Source: JACVRW01 sp963814095
Lineage (GTDB): Bacteria > Actinomycetota > Thermoleophilia > Solirubrobacterales > Thermoleophilaceae
Reading direction: 5' to 3'
Assembly (NCBI GenBank): GCA_963814095.1
Contig: CAWFBT010000006.1
Coordinates: forward strand, 1-64,000
DNA: 64,000 nt
Shown here: positions 51,883-60,463 of the stretch, in pieces
Position numbering within the stretch: the first letter of the stretch is position 1
Layout of the letters: each line of letters begins with the position of its first letter
Translations under genes and position numbers: made by a program
Notes under the pieces: generated by a model
What the model was told of the DNA's origin: nothing
Seen by the model: the letters and a program-made list of their open reading frames with translations, nothing else
Database searches by the model: none

Positions 51883-52859
51883 GCGCTTCCTCGGGTCGAT
51901 GTCGTTGCGGCAGTGTTGCGAATCTCGTGCTCGGCGAGCAGGCCCGCGCCGATCACACCGGCGTCGGGACCGCCCTGCGCGAGCGATATCTCTACCCGGC
52001 GATAGAGGGCCGGCAACGCCCGCGCGCCCGCCTCCTGAATCGCCCGGTCGAGGAAGAGGTGGGACGCGCGCGACAGGCCGCCGCCGATCACGACGCGTTC
52101 GGGCTCGAAGACGTTCACGTAGCCGGCGATCGCCACGCCGAGCATGCGCGCGAAGCGGTCGAGGACGAGCACGGCGTCCGAGTCGCCCTCCTCAGCCGCC
52201 GTGACGAGGTCGCGGCCGGACACGCGACCGTCGGCGTCGAGCGCGGCGGCGAGGCGGCTGCCCGGCTTGTCGCGGGCCAGCTCGGTCGCGTCGCGCTCGA
52301 GCGCCTGCCCCGAGCAGTAGGCCTCGACGCAGCCGCTGTTCGGGCAGTTGCCCGGGCACGGCGGGCCATCCGGCATCAGCGTGAAGTGGCCGAGCTCCGC
52401 GCCGAGCCCGTGCGCGCCGCGGAAGATGCGGCCGCCGGTCACGACGCCGCCGCCCACGCCGGTGCCGAGCGTGAGCATCAGCAGCTCGTCGCAGTCGAGC
52501 AGGCGCGCCTCGGCGAGCGCCGCCACGTTCGCGTCGTTGTCGACGAAGACCGGGACGCCGAATCGGCGCCCGAGCTCCTCACGGAGCGCGACGCCCGTGA
52601 GCGGGATGTTGACGCTCGTCTCGACGGTGCCGGTGCCGTAGTCGATCTGCGACGGCACCCCGACGCCGACCGCAACCGGCGCGCCGCTCTGGGCGATCAC
52701 CTGGCGTGCCGTCGCCTCGAGGCCGTCGAGCAGGGCCGAGCTCGACGACAGCACCGTCGGCCGCTCGGCCCGGGCCACGACCTCGAGCCCGCGCAGCGCC
52801 GCGACGGCTACCTTGGTGCCTCCGACGTCCACACCGAGCACGAGCTCCTCATCGGCCAC
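51879..52859 (-). CDS. ROK-family glucokinase
   Basis: A 326-residue sugar kinase from GTG at 52859 (VADEELVLGVDVGGTKVAV); a TTG 36 nt upstream is also open. DVGGTK is the phosphate loop, FVDNDANVAALAEA holds the catalytic Asp, GTGVGGGVVTGGRIFRGAHG and AELGHFTL give the ROK His ligand, and CPGNCPNSGCVEAYCSG the zinc cysteines. It heads the operon for pentose phosphate enzymes, so glucose is the likely substrate. Confidence 0.87.
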   Translation of the reverse strand: MADEELVLGVDVGGTKVAVAALRGLEVVARAERPTVLSSSSALLDGLEATARQVIAQSGAPVAVGVGVPSQIDYGTGTVETSVNIPLTGVALREELGRRFGVPVFVDNDANVAALAEARLLDCDELLMLTLGTGVGGGVVTGGRIFRGAHGLGAELGHFTLMPDGPPCPGNCPNSGCVEAYCSGQALERDATELARDKPGSRLAAALDADGRVSGRDLVTAAEEGDSDAVLVLDRFARMLGVAIAGYVNVFEPERVVIGGGLSRASHLFLDRAIQEAGARALPALYRRVEISLAQGGPDAGVIGAGLLAEHEIRNTAATTSTRGSA

Positions 52860-52918
52860 GCCGGGATTCCTACCCGGAGTGGCGCCGCGAAGCAACCGCA
52901 GGTCACCCCGCTGTCACA

Positions 52919-53944
52919 TCAGCGGCGGCCGCGCCACCAGCTCGCGCGCTCGACCATCAGGATCGCGCGTTCCTCCCACCAGGCGCCCACGCGGGCCGGT
53001 CCGCCGTTGCAGGCGCCGTTCGAGAAGCCCGGCCGCTCGATCCACAGGTAGGCATCGGCCTTGGGGTGCCCGGTGTCGGTGGTGGGCAGCGTGCCCGCCG
53101 CCGCGTTCGGCGGGTTGCACCAGATCGTCTGGCCGTTCCGGTACAGCGGGCCGTTGCCGTTGTGGGAGGTGTTGACGATGAAGTGCTTGCCGCCCAGCGC
53201 ACGCGACAGCTTCGCTCCGTACTTCAGGTTTTTCGCGGTCGTGACGTGGTGGGTGGCGTTCAGCATGAAGCCGCGCACACGGCTCACGCCGACCGCGCGC
53301 AGCTTGCGCGCCATCGTCGGCACGTCCTGCCAGTCAGGGGCGCCGCCCTCGACGTAGACCGTCGCGTTCGGCAGCTTCGACAGCGCCCTGACCCCATAGG
53401 CGAGCGCGCGCAGCCGCGGTGCACGCAGGCTCGGCCTCAGGCACTCGATCAGGCCGAGCGAGTCCGGCTCGAACGCGATCACGACCTCACTCGAGCCGAT
53501 ACCGCGCGCCACCTGGTCGATCCAGCGCCGGTAGGTCGCGTTCTGGCCAAGGCCGCCGCTCGTGTTGGTGCCCGGCGACCCGCAGCCCTGATGCTCGTCG
53601 CCGAACACGACCAGCAGCGGCACGGCATCGCCGGCCTGCTCGAACATGCCCTGGAGCTTCCCGACCACCGGCTGCTCCCACATCCCGAACCACTTGAACT
53701 GCGGTGTCTCGGCGAGCGACAGCACCTTCGCGGCGTCGTCGCGGCGTCCACGGCGAAGGAGCGAGCGATAGCCGTTCCAGGTGGGGTTCCACTGGGTGTT
53801 CTGGTCCCACCAGGTCTGGCCGACGAGCGGGTTGGGGGCGTTCGCGCCCGGGTTCTGGCGGCCGCTCGCTGATGCGGCGGCGCTGAAGGCGAGCACGGCA
53901 AGGAAGATCGCGGCCATGGCGAGGCCGCCCAGAGTGCGAGTCAT
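52919..53944 (-). CDS. Secreted glycoside hydrolase family 6 (cellulase-like)
   Basis: A 341-residue exported GH6 enzyme. The signal peptide is MTRTLGGLAMAAIFLAVLAF to about ASA. Conserved blocks: VPLLVVFGDEHQGCGSPG, EVVIAFEPDSLGLIECL, ATVYVEGGAPDWQD, VRGFMLNATHHVTT, HFIVNTSHNGNGP, and KADAYLWIERPGFSNGACN. The last is the usual GH6 end, with the product-side loop and cysteine. It probably cleaves beta-1,4-glucan outside the cell. Divergent from a ROK kinase. Confidence 0.88.
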   Translation of the reverse strand: MTRTLGGLAMAAIFLAVLAFSAAASASGRQNPGANAPNPLVGQTWWDQNTQWNPTWNGYRSLLRRGRRDDAAKVLSLAETPQFKWFGMWEQPVVGKLQGMFEQAGDAVPLLVVFGDEHQGCGSPGTNTSGGLGQNATYRRWIDQVARGIGSSEVVIAFEPDSLGLIECLRPSLRAPRLRALAYGVRALSKLPNATVYVEGGAPDWQDVPTMARKLRAVGVSRVRGFMLNATHHVTTAKNLKYGAKLSRALGGKHFIVNTSHNGNGPLYRNGQTIWCNPPNAAAGTLPTTDTGHPKADAYLWIERPGFSNGACNGGPARVGAWWEERAILMVERASWWRGRR

Positions 53945-53998
53945 GTCACGACCCTAGCCCGAGTTTTGTGAATCCGCACTAGGCCTTAGGCTTGACTC

Positions 53999-54970
53999 AT
54001 GAGGGCGGGCATCGATCTGGGCGGGACCAAGATCCAGGCGGTCGTAATCGACGACGAGGGTGGAGTCCAGGGCCAGGAGCGCCTGCCGACACCGACGCGA
54101 GGTGATCCCAAGGACGTCGCCGCCGCCATGGTCGAGTCGGTCAGGACGGCGGCCCGCCAGGCCGGCGTCGAGACGGCCGCGCTCGCCGGCGTGGGTGTCG
54201 GCTCGCCCGGCGTGATCGACGCCCGCCACGGCAATGTCTCGAGCGCGCGCAACCTGCCGAACTGGGAGGGCTCGTTCGCGCTCGGCCCGGCGCTCAGCGA
54301 AGGGCTGGGGGCACCCACGAAGATCGACAACGACGTGAACGTGGCGACCCAAGCCGAGGTCGTCCTCGGCGCGGGGCGGCCCTACAGCTCGATGCTGGGC
54401 GTCTTCTGGGGCACCGGCGTCGGTGGCGGGATCGTGTTGCGCGGCAAGCCCTGGCTCGGCCGCGGCGGAGCCGGTGAGATCGGCCACGTCTGCGTGGTGA
54501 TGGACGGAGCGCGCTGTCCCTGCGGGCGGCGCGGCTGCGTCGAGGCCTACGCGGGGCGCAAGGCACTCGAGGAACGCGCCCGCCACCGGCACGACAAGGG
54601 CCACAAGACGGACCTCTTCAAGATCATGGAGAAGCGCGGGCGCGACCGGCTCACCAGCGGCGTCTGGGCACGCGCGCTCGAGCACGAGGACAAGCTGGCG
54701 CACAAGCTGCTGGAGGAGGCGGTGGCGGCGCTGGGCGCAGGAGTCGCGTCGACCCTGAACGTCCTCGACGTCGACGCCGTGATCCTCGGCGGCGGCCTCG
54801 GCCTGCGCCTCGGCGAGCCCTACCGCGAGAAGATCGAGAAGGCGATGATGCCGCACCTGTTCTCGAGCGAGAACCCTCCGCCGTTCCTGATGGCGGAGCT
54901 CGGCGACCTCGGCGGCGCGATCGGCGCGGCGCTCCTCATCAAGCTGCCCAAGACGGCCGCCGCGGCCTGA
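53999..54970 (+). CDS. ROK-family sugar kinase or regulator
   Basis: A 323-residue ROK protein without an N-terminal DNA-binding domain, so a kinase rather than a repressor. RAGIDLGGTKIQAVVID is the phosphate loop, TKIDNDVNVATQAE the catalytic Asp, GAGEIGHVCVVMDG the His, and CPCGRRGCVEAYAG the zinc cysteines. A long charged insert (RHRHDKGHKTDLFKIMEK) follows. The ATG at 53999 lies 55 nt from the divergent GH6 start; TAGGCT at 53988-53993 may be part of a -10 box. Sugar unknown. Confidence 0.85.
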   Translation: MRAGIDLGGTKIQAVVIDDEGGVQGQERLPTPTRGDPKDVAAAMVESVRTAARQAGVETAALAGVGVGSPGVIDARHGNVSSARNLPNWEGSFALGPALSEGLGAPTKIDNDVNVATQAEVVLGAGRPYSSMLGVFWGTGVGGGIVLRGKPWLGRGGAGEIGHVCVVMDGARCPCGRRGCVEAYAGRKALEERARHRHDKGHKTDLFKIMEKRGRDRLTSGVWARALEHEDKLAHKLLEEAVAALGAGVASTLNVLDVDAVILGGGLGLRLGEPYREKIEKAMMPHLFSSENPPPFLMAELGDLGGAIGAALLIKLPKTAAAA

Positions 54971-54979
54971 CAGGCACGC

Positions 54980-56092
54980 TCAGGCGCGCGTCAGGTCGCT
55001 GCGCTGGCGCAGCGCGTTGAAGGTGCTGCCCCAGACGGCCGGCTCGGCGGGCTCGAAGGGCAGCCGCAGCACCTCGTCGCCCTCGGCTCCGGCGCCTCGC
55101 ACCGTGCGGCTCGCGAGCACGCGCTCGCCGTCGTGGGCCGTGAGATAGAGATGCCGCGCGCGGCGCCAGAAGCTCGACTCGAGACGGTAGGAGACGGTGC
55201 ACAGGTGCCCGTCGAAGCGCGCCTCGAGCTGCGGCGGGCGCGGATAGGTGAGCCCGCCCACCCAGTGCAGCGCGCGCCCGAGCAGCGACCGGAAGCGGCG
55301 TCGCCGGATCTTCGCGTGGAAGCCCGCCGGGCGGTCCCACTTGGGCTGCTGGCGCGACGGGCTCGGTGGGCCGTTGCCGATGCGGCGGGCGATCACCCGC
55401 TCCGAGTTGCCCCAGCGGCCTGGCCAGTCGACCCAGTCTCCGAACGGGACGACGGGCAGCAAGCCCTCGGGGCCGTCGCCGTAGGGATGGTCGATGCCGA
55501 CCGGGTAGGGGTGCGTCCCGGACTCGAAATAGGAAGCGTGCGAGTGCGGCGCCACGTACACCACCGGGTGCAGGCCGCCGTCGCGCTCGGCGAACTCGAT
55601 CTCGTCGCGCGCGCGTGCCTCGCCCGAATCGTGCTGCGCGTAGGTGGCGAGCTCGACCTCGCCGTCGGCGCCGAGCCCGAGCTGGATCATCTCCCAGTCA
55701 CCCTCGTGCTTGCCGAAGCCGAACAGGTTCTTCGGGTTGTAGTAGAGCCACAGCCAGTACTGGAGCCAAGTGCGCCCGCCGTCCTCGACGGCGCGCCCGT
55801 AGACGCGACCGGCGCAGCGCTCCTCGCCCTCCATGCGGCGCGCGTCGCCGAGGCAGTCGGGCGCGAGGCAGAGGCAGTCGCGGTCGTCTGCCGTGATTCC
55901 GTCGGGGTAGCCGTGCAGCAGCTCGAGCGTCAGGGCGGGATCGCCCGCGGAGCGCGCGATCACCTCGCCCGAGCGCCTCCGCAGCAGGTTGCCGGCGTTC
56001 TCCACGACCCCCTCGACCGCCGCCACGCGGTAGTCGTACTGGCGGTCGTAGCGGAGCAGCGGGCGGTGGCGCTCGAGCAGCGCCTGGCTCAC
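54980..56092 (-). CDS. Vps62-related protein
   Basis: A 370-residue soluble protein with the core of the Vps62/DUF946-like family: WLQYWLWLYYNPKNLFGFG, KHEGDWEMIQLGLG, ATYAQHDSGEAR, VVYVAPHSHASYFESG and DWVDWPGRWGN. The family's function is unknown; the His/Asp/Glu-rich core suggests a hydrolase or toxin-like fold. The start is GTG at 56092, overlapping the patatin stop (GTGA). The C-terminal 80 residues are beta-rich. Coupling to a lipase suggests a joint lipid-related role, which is inference. Confidence 0.7.
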   Translation of the reverse strand: MSQALLERHRPLLRYDRQYDYRVAAVEGVVENAGNLLRRRSGEVIARSAGDPALTLELLHGYPDGITADDRDCLCLAPDCLGDARRMEGEERCAGRVYGRAVEDGGRTWLQYWLWLYYNPKNLFGFGKHEGDWEMIQLGLGADGEVELATYAQHDSGEARARDEIEFAERDGGLHPVVYVAPHSHASYFESGTHPYPVGIDHPYGDGPEGLLPVVPFGDWVDWPGRWGNSERVIARRIGNGPPSPSRQQPKWDRPAGFHAKIRRRRFRSLLGRALHWVGGLTYPRPPQLEARFDGHLCTVSYRLESSFWRRARHLYLTAHDGERVLASRTVRGAGAEGDEVLRLPFEPAEPAVWGSTFNALRQRSDLTRA

Positions 56093-57217
56093 ACGCCCGC
56101 TTCCGGGTAGGGGAAGCCGGCAGGCGGCTCGGCGCTCTCGTCGAGGTGCTTGCGCAGGCCGGCGTCGCCGACCGCGTAGCCCCAGTTGATCAGCCGCATC
56201 TGCAGATCATCGGAGAGGCCGTCGAGGCGCGTCGCGATCTCCGCCAGCTCGAGCGTGCGCGCGAACGGCGCCGGCAGCGCCCCGTCCAGGTGGTAGTCCT
56301 CGATGTTGCTGCGGATGCCGACGTACACGCCGTCGCGGTCGCCGCGGCGCAGGCCCTCGATCACCTGGCTCTTGCGCAGCGCGCGCACCTGGTGATCGAC
56401 CACGCGCAGCACACGCACCATGTGTCGCGGCCAGTCACCGGCCGGGTGTTCCTCGGGAGCCATCAGGCCGCCGGCGTCGGAGACGATCAAAGTGCGGCAG
56501 CGCTTCCAGGCGGTCTCGAGCCCGAGGTTGTCGTAGACGCCGCCGTCCGAGAGAAAGAGCGACTCGCGGTGCTCGGCCGTGCCGAGGTCGTTTCCCTCCT
56601 CGTCGACCCAGTCGACCATCGGCCGCAGCCGGAACGGCGACAGTACGCGGCGGGAACGCGGACGAGCAGGCGACCGCGGTGGCGAGCGGGATCTCCGGGT
56701 CGGGAAGCGAGCCGACGCGCCAGTCACGGAGGCCGGTGCGCTCGAAGCGCGCCAGCGCCCCCGACCCGATGTTGGTCGCGTTGATGACGAAGTCGGGGCG
56801 TGTCGGCAGGTCGTCCAGCACGGCGGCGCCGAAGATGTGGTCGCGATAGGCGCCGGCGAGCTTCTGCGCGATCGACCCGGGCAGCAGCGCCCCCTCGACG
56901 ACCGACGTCCAGTCGAGCGACCGCCGCGCGAGGTCGCGCAGGCGGGCCACCACCGCGTCGTCGAAGGCGTCCGCGGGCGCCAGCGCCAGCGCGGCGGCCG
57001 TGATCGAGCCGCCCGACACGCTCGACACGCGGTCGAGCCGCTCCAGCCAGCCGGCCTCGCGCAGCCGCCAGATCACGCCCAGGTGAAAGAGCATGGCGCG
57101 GTAGCCGCCGCCCGACAGGCACAGCGCGACGCCGCTCTGCGGCTCCTCGCCGCTGTCCGTGGGGATCGCCCGGACGGGCGAGGCGAGGCGGGGGGTCAGA
57201 TCGCGAACTGCGCCCAC
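56089..57217 (-). CDS. Patatin-like phospholipase (one frameshift)
   Basis: The N-terminal frame has the oxyanion motif ALCLSGGGYRAMLFHLGV, the nucleophile serine in DRVSSVSGGSITAAALA, and later VINATNIGSGAL and TAVACSSAFPP. The frame then breaks near 56650. The next frame continues VLSPFRLRPMVDWVDEEG and the catalytic Asp in LFLSDGGVYDNLGLETA (DGG motif), then runs to the stop at 56089. One extra C in the coding strand explains the shift. Restored, about 375 residues. A serine-aspartate acyl hydrolase of lipids, with no signal peptide. Confidence 0.82.
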
Positions 57218-57366
57218 AGAGGCCGGTGGTCGAAGATGTCGAAGTCGAACACGTCCACTCGCTCGGCGAACTCGCTCGTCTCACCCGGGAAGAAGGCGAC
57301 CTGATCGTAGTGCTTGTGCCCCTCCAGGCTCGTGCCGCCGGCGGGGCTGCGCCTAGGGGCCCGCCG
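57196..57366 (-). pseudogene. 3' fragment of an endonuclease/exonuclease/phosphatase-fold gene
   Basis: Directly after the ftsH stop, in the same frame, the sequence reads GTSLEGHKHYDQVAFFPG, then FDFDIFDHRPLWAQF and a stop at 57196. KHYDQ and DHRPL are the usual C-terminal blocks of the DNase I-like (EEP) family, including the catalytic Asp-His pair. No start codon and no upstream part of the gene exist: FtsH ends immediately before. About 250 residues are missing, so this is a remnant. Its end overlaps the patatin start by 22 nt. Confidence 0.65.
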
Positions 57367-59367
57367 CTAGCGGTCCACGGGCCGCGGCCGCTCGCGCTTC
57401 GAGAGCAGGAAGCGCGCATGCGCGAAGGCGGCGCGGCCAGCCGCCGCCGCCGCTGCTGGAGCACGCTGCGTGCGGCGCCGCTCGCGCCGGCGTCGCAGCG
57501 GCACCACCGAGGCCGCAGGCGCGGGCGCCGGACCGAGCCCCAGCGTCGGCGCCGGGCGCGGCGGGCCCGTCCCGAGCAGCGCTGCGATCTGCTCGCGGCC
57601 GAGGTCCTCTTTCGCGAGCAGCGCGCTCGACAGCTCCCAGAGCCCGGCACGATGCTTCCTCGTCAGGGCGAGGGCGTCGCGGTAGGCCTCGCCGATCATG
57701 CGCTCGACCTCCTCGTCGACCACCTGGCGCGTCGTGTCGGAGAGCGGCATGTTCTGCCCGCCGGCCGTGGCGGTGAGCTGGCCCGCCCGCTCCGAGAAGC
57801 CGAGGCTCATCACGGCGTGGCGCGCAAGCGCGTTGGCGCGCTGCAGGTCGTCCGCGGCGCCGGACGAGACGTCGCCGTAGATCACCGCCTCGGCTGCGCG
57901 GCCGCCGAGCAGCACCATCAGCTGCTCGTGCACGTGGCGGGCGGACTGCAGCGCCCGGTCGCGCCGCGCGATCACCGCCAGCCCGCCGGCGCGGCCGCGC
58001 GGGGTGATCGTGACACGCTGCGTCGCGTCCTGGGTCTCGCAGAACTCGGCGACGAGCGCGTGGCCCGCCTCGTGACGGGCGACCACCTCGCGCTCCTCGG
58101 GCGTGAGCGGCGACGAGCGGCGAGCGGGTCCCGCCAGCGCGCGCAGGTGCCCTTCGGCGAGGTCCGCGCGGCTGACCTCGGGGCGGCCGTCGCGCGCGGC
58201 CATGATCGCGCCCTCGTTCAGCATCTCGCGCAGGTCGGCGCCTGACGACCCGGCTGTGCCCTCGGCGATCTCCTCGAGATCGATCTCGCGGGCCAGCGGG
58301 CGGCCGCGGGCGTGGACCTGCAGGATTGCGAGCCGGCCCTCGGCGTTCGGCAGCTCGACCGCCACCTGGCGCGAGAAGCGCCCGGGCCGCAGGAGCGCCG
58401 GGTCGAGCACGTCGAGCCGGTTCGTCGCGCCGACGCACACGAGCCGCTCGTTCCCCGTGAAGCCGTCCATCTCGATCAGGAGCTGGTTGAGGGTGTGCTC
58501 GTACTCGTCATTGCCGCCCTGGCCGCCGTCGCTGCGCCGCCGCCCGACCGCGTCGAGCTCGTCGATGAAGACGACCGCTCCCTCCGGGGCGTTGCGCCCG
58601 CGGTTGAACAGCTCGCGGATCCGCGACGCGCCGACGCCGACGTAGCGCTCCACGAACTCGGCGCCGGAGGCCGCGAAAAAGTCGACACTCGCCTCTGCGG
58701 CGAGCGCCTTGGCGAGCAAGGTCTTGCCGGTTCCGGGCGGCCCGTGCAGGAGCACGCCGGCGGGCATGCGGGCCCCGACGCGCCCGAAGCGCTCCGGGTC
58801 CTTGAGAAACTCGACGAACTCGGCCACCTCCTCGACGGCCTCGTCGCAGCCGGCGACGTCGCGGAAGGTGACCGTGGGGCGCGTCGCCTCCGAGACCTTC
58901 GTGTCAGCACGCAGCGGACCGCCGGCGCCGCCCGCCCGGTGGGCCTGCGAGCGCCGGCTGCGCAGTGACACGGCGAACATCACCAGCGTGAGCGCGATCA
59001 TGCCGAGCACGGCGAACCCGAAGAAGCCGGGCCCGGAGCTGTCGTCGCTGGAAGCCACATCTACGGTGGCGCCCGAGCGCGCAAGCCGGTCGGCGAGATT
59101 CTGGTCGGCCGGGTACCCGAGCGTTGCCTCGCGCCCGCCGGCGAGGCGTACGGTCACCTCGGCGCGGCCCGGATTGAGCACGGCCTCGCGCACGCTGCCG
59201 CGCTGGATGGCGGCGAGCAGATCGCTGTAGCGGAAGGCACCACCCGCCTGGTCGGCCTCCTCGCTCGGCGCGGGCACCGGTACGCCGGGCACCTGCGCTC
59301 GCGCCGTCGGCGACGCCAGGAGCGCCGCCACGAGAAGCGCGACCACGGTTCTGATGTAGCTCGGCAC
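57367..59367 (-). CDS. ftsH: ATP-dependent zinc metalloprotease FtsH-type
   Basis: A 666-residue membrane AAA protease. GTG at 59367 (PSYIRTVVALLVAALLAS) gives an N-terminal membrane or signal segment; a second helix lies near residue 115-131. Walker A GPPGTGKT is at about 208, Walker B VVFIDELDAVG, the second region of homology ATNRLDVLDPALLRPGRF, and the zinc motif HEAGH at 432-436 with a later Asp in YGDVSSGAADDLQ. The C-terminus has a long Ala/Arg/Pro-rich tail. The helix spacing is normal, but the short first periplasmic domain differs from typical FtsH, so it may be a paralogue rather than the essential copy. Confidence 0.88.
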   Translation of the reverse strand: MPSYIRTVVALLVAALLASPTARAQVPGVPVPAPSEEADQAGGAFRYSDLLAAIQRGSVREAVLNPGRAEVTVRLAGGREATLGYPADQNLADRLARSGATVDVASSDDSSGPGFFGFAVLGMIALTLVMFAVSLRSRRSQAHRAGGAGGPLRADTKVSEATRPTVTFRDVAGCDEAVEEVAEFVEFLKDPERFGRVGARMPAGVLLHGPPGTGKTLLAKALAAEASVDFFAASGAEFVERYVGVGASRIRELFNRGRNAPEGAVVFIDELDAVGRRRSDGGQGGNDEYEHTLNQLLIEMDGFTGNERLVCVGATNRLDVLDPALLRPGRFSRQVAVELPNAEGRLAILQVHARGRPLAREIDLEEIAEGTAGSSGADLREMLNEGAIMAARDGRPEVSRADLAEGHLRALAGPARRSSPLTPEEREVVARHEAGHALVAEFCETQDATQRVTITPRGRAGGLAVIARRDRALQSARHVHEQLMVLLGGRAAEAVIYGDVSSGAADDLQRANALARHAVMSLGFSERAGQLTATAGGQNMPLSDTTRQVVDEEVERMIGEAYRDALALTRKHRAGLWELSSALLAKEDLGREQIAALLGTGPPRPAPTLGLGPAPAPAASVVPLRRRRERRRTQRAPAAAAAAGRAAFAHARFLLSKRERPRPVDR

Positions 59368-59455
59368 TGCTTTCCGGCCTTCCCCGCCTTCGCCGCCTTC
59401 CGTAGGGCTAAATACCCGGTCAGGCGCAGTGCAATCGCTGGCATAGGCTTGGCGC

Positions 59456-60463
59456 ATGAGGCTCGACGCCTTCCCGCGCCAGGCGCTCCTGTTCGGGCCC
59501 TCGCCCGTACATCCGCTCGAGCGCCTGAGCGCGCATCTGGGCGGCGCCGAGCTGTGGGCGAAGCGCGACGACTGCAACGCCGGGCTCGCCTACGGCGGCA
59601 ACAAGACCCGCAAGCTCGAGTACCTCGTCGCCGATGCGCTGGCAAAGGGGTGCGACACGCTCGTGTCGATCGGCGGCGTGCAGTCCAATCACACCCGCCA
59701 GGTGGCCGCCGTCGCGGCCCGCCTCGGGCTGGGCTGCGTACTCGTCCAGGAGAGTTGGGTCGACTGGCCCGACGTCGTGTACGACCGCGTTGGCAACATC
59801 CAGCTCAGCCGCATCATGGGCGCCGACGTGCGGCTCGTCGAGGCGGGCTTCGGCATCGGCTTCAAGGAGAGCTGGGAGCAGGCGCTCGCGGACGTCGAGG
59901 CGGCCGGCGGCAAGCCATACCCGATCCCCGCGGGCGGCTCCGACCACGAGCTCGGCGGGCTCGGCTTCGCGAGCTGGGCGATGGAGGTCGAGCGCCAGGA
60001 GCGCGAGCTCGGCCTCTTCTTCGACACGATCGTCGTCTGCTCGGTCACCGGCTCGACGCAGGCGGGCATGATCGCGGGGTTCGCCGCGCAGGAGCGCGAT
60101 CGGCGTGTGATCGGCATCGACGGCTCGGCCAAGCCCGCCGAGACCCACGAGCAGGTGGCGCGCATCGCACGCCGCACGGCCGAGCTGATCGAGGTCGGCC
60201 GCAACCTGCGCGACGACGAGATCGTGCTTGACGACCGCTACCACGCGGGTACATACGGGATCCCGGACGAGGGGACGCTCGAGGCGATCCGCACCGCGGG
60301 CCGGCTCGAGGGGATGATCACCGATCCGGTCTACGAGGGGAAGTCGATGGCGGGCATGATCGACCTGGTGGCCACCGGCGAGATCGACCGAGGCGCGAAG
60401 GTGCTCTATGCGCACCTCGGCGGCCAGCCTGCGCTGAGCGCGTACGCGGGGCTGTTCCGGTGA
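59456..60463 (+). CDS. acdS: 1-Aminocyclopropane-1-carboxylate deaminase
   Basis: A 335-residue fold-II PLP enzyme that splits ACC, the ethylene precursor of plants, to ammonia and 2-oxobutyrate. LFGPSPVHPLERLSAHLGG opens the family. The PLP lysine is K50 in YGGNKTRKLEYL, the active-site serine S77 in GGVQSNHTRQVAA, and DPVYEGKSMAGM and YAHLGGQPALSAYAG match the Tyr-Glu and Leu positions that separate true ACC deaminases from D-cysteine desulfhydrases. One deviation is His in QSNHT, where many AcdS have Gln. ATG at 59456; overlaps the next gene (GTGA). Confidence 0.85.
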   Translation: MRLDAFPRQALLFGPSPVHPLERLSAHLGGAELWAKRDDCNAGLAYGGNKTRKLEYLVADALAKGCDTLVSIGGVQSNHTRQVAAVAARLGLGCVLVQESWVDWPDVVYDRVGNIQLSRIMGADVRLVEAGFGIGFKESWEQALADVEAAGGKPYPIPAGGSDHELGGLGFASWAMEVERQERELGLFFDTIVVCSVTGSTQAGMIAGFAAQERDRRVIGIDGSAKPAETHEQVARIARRTAELIEVGRNLRDDEIVLDDRYHAGTYGIPDEGTLEAIRTAGRLEGMITDPVYEGKSMAGMIDLVATGEIDRGAKVLYAHLGGQPALSAYAGLFR

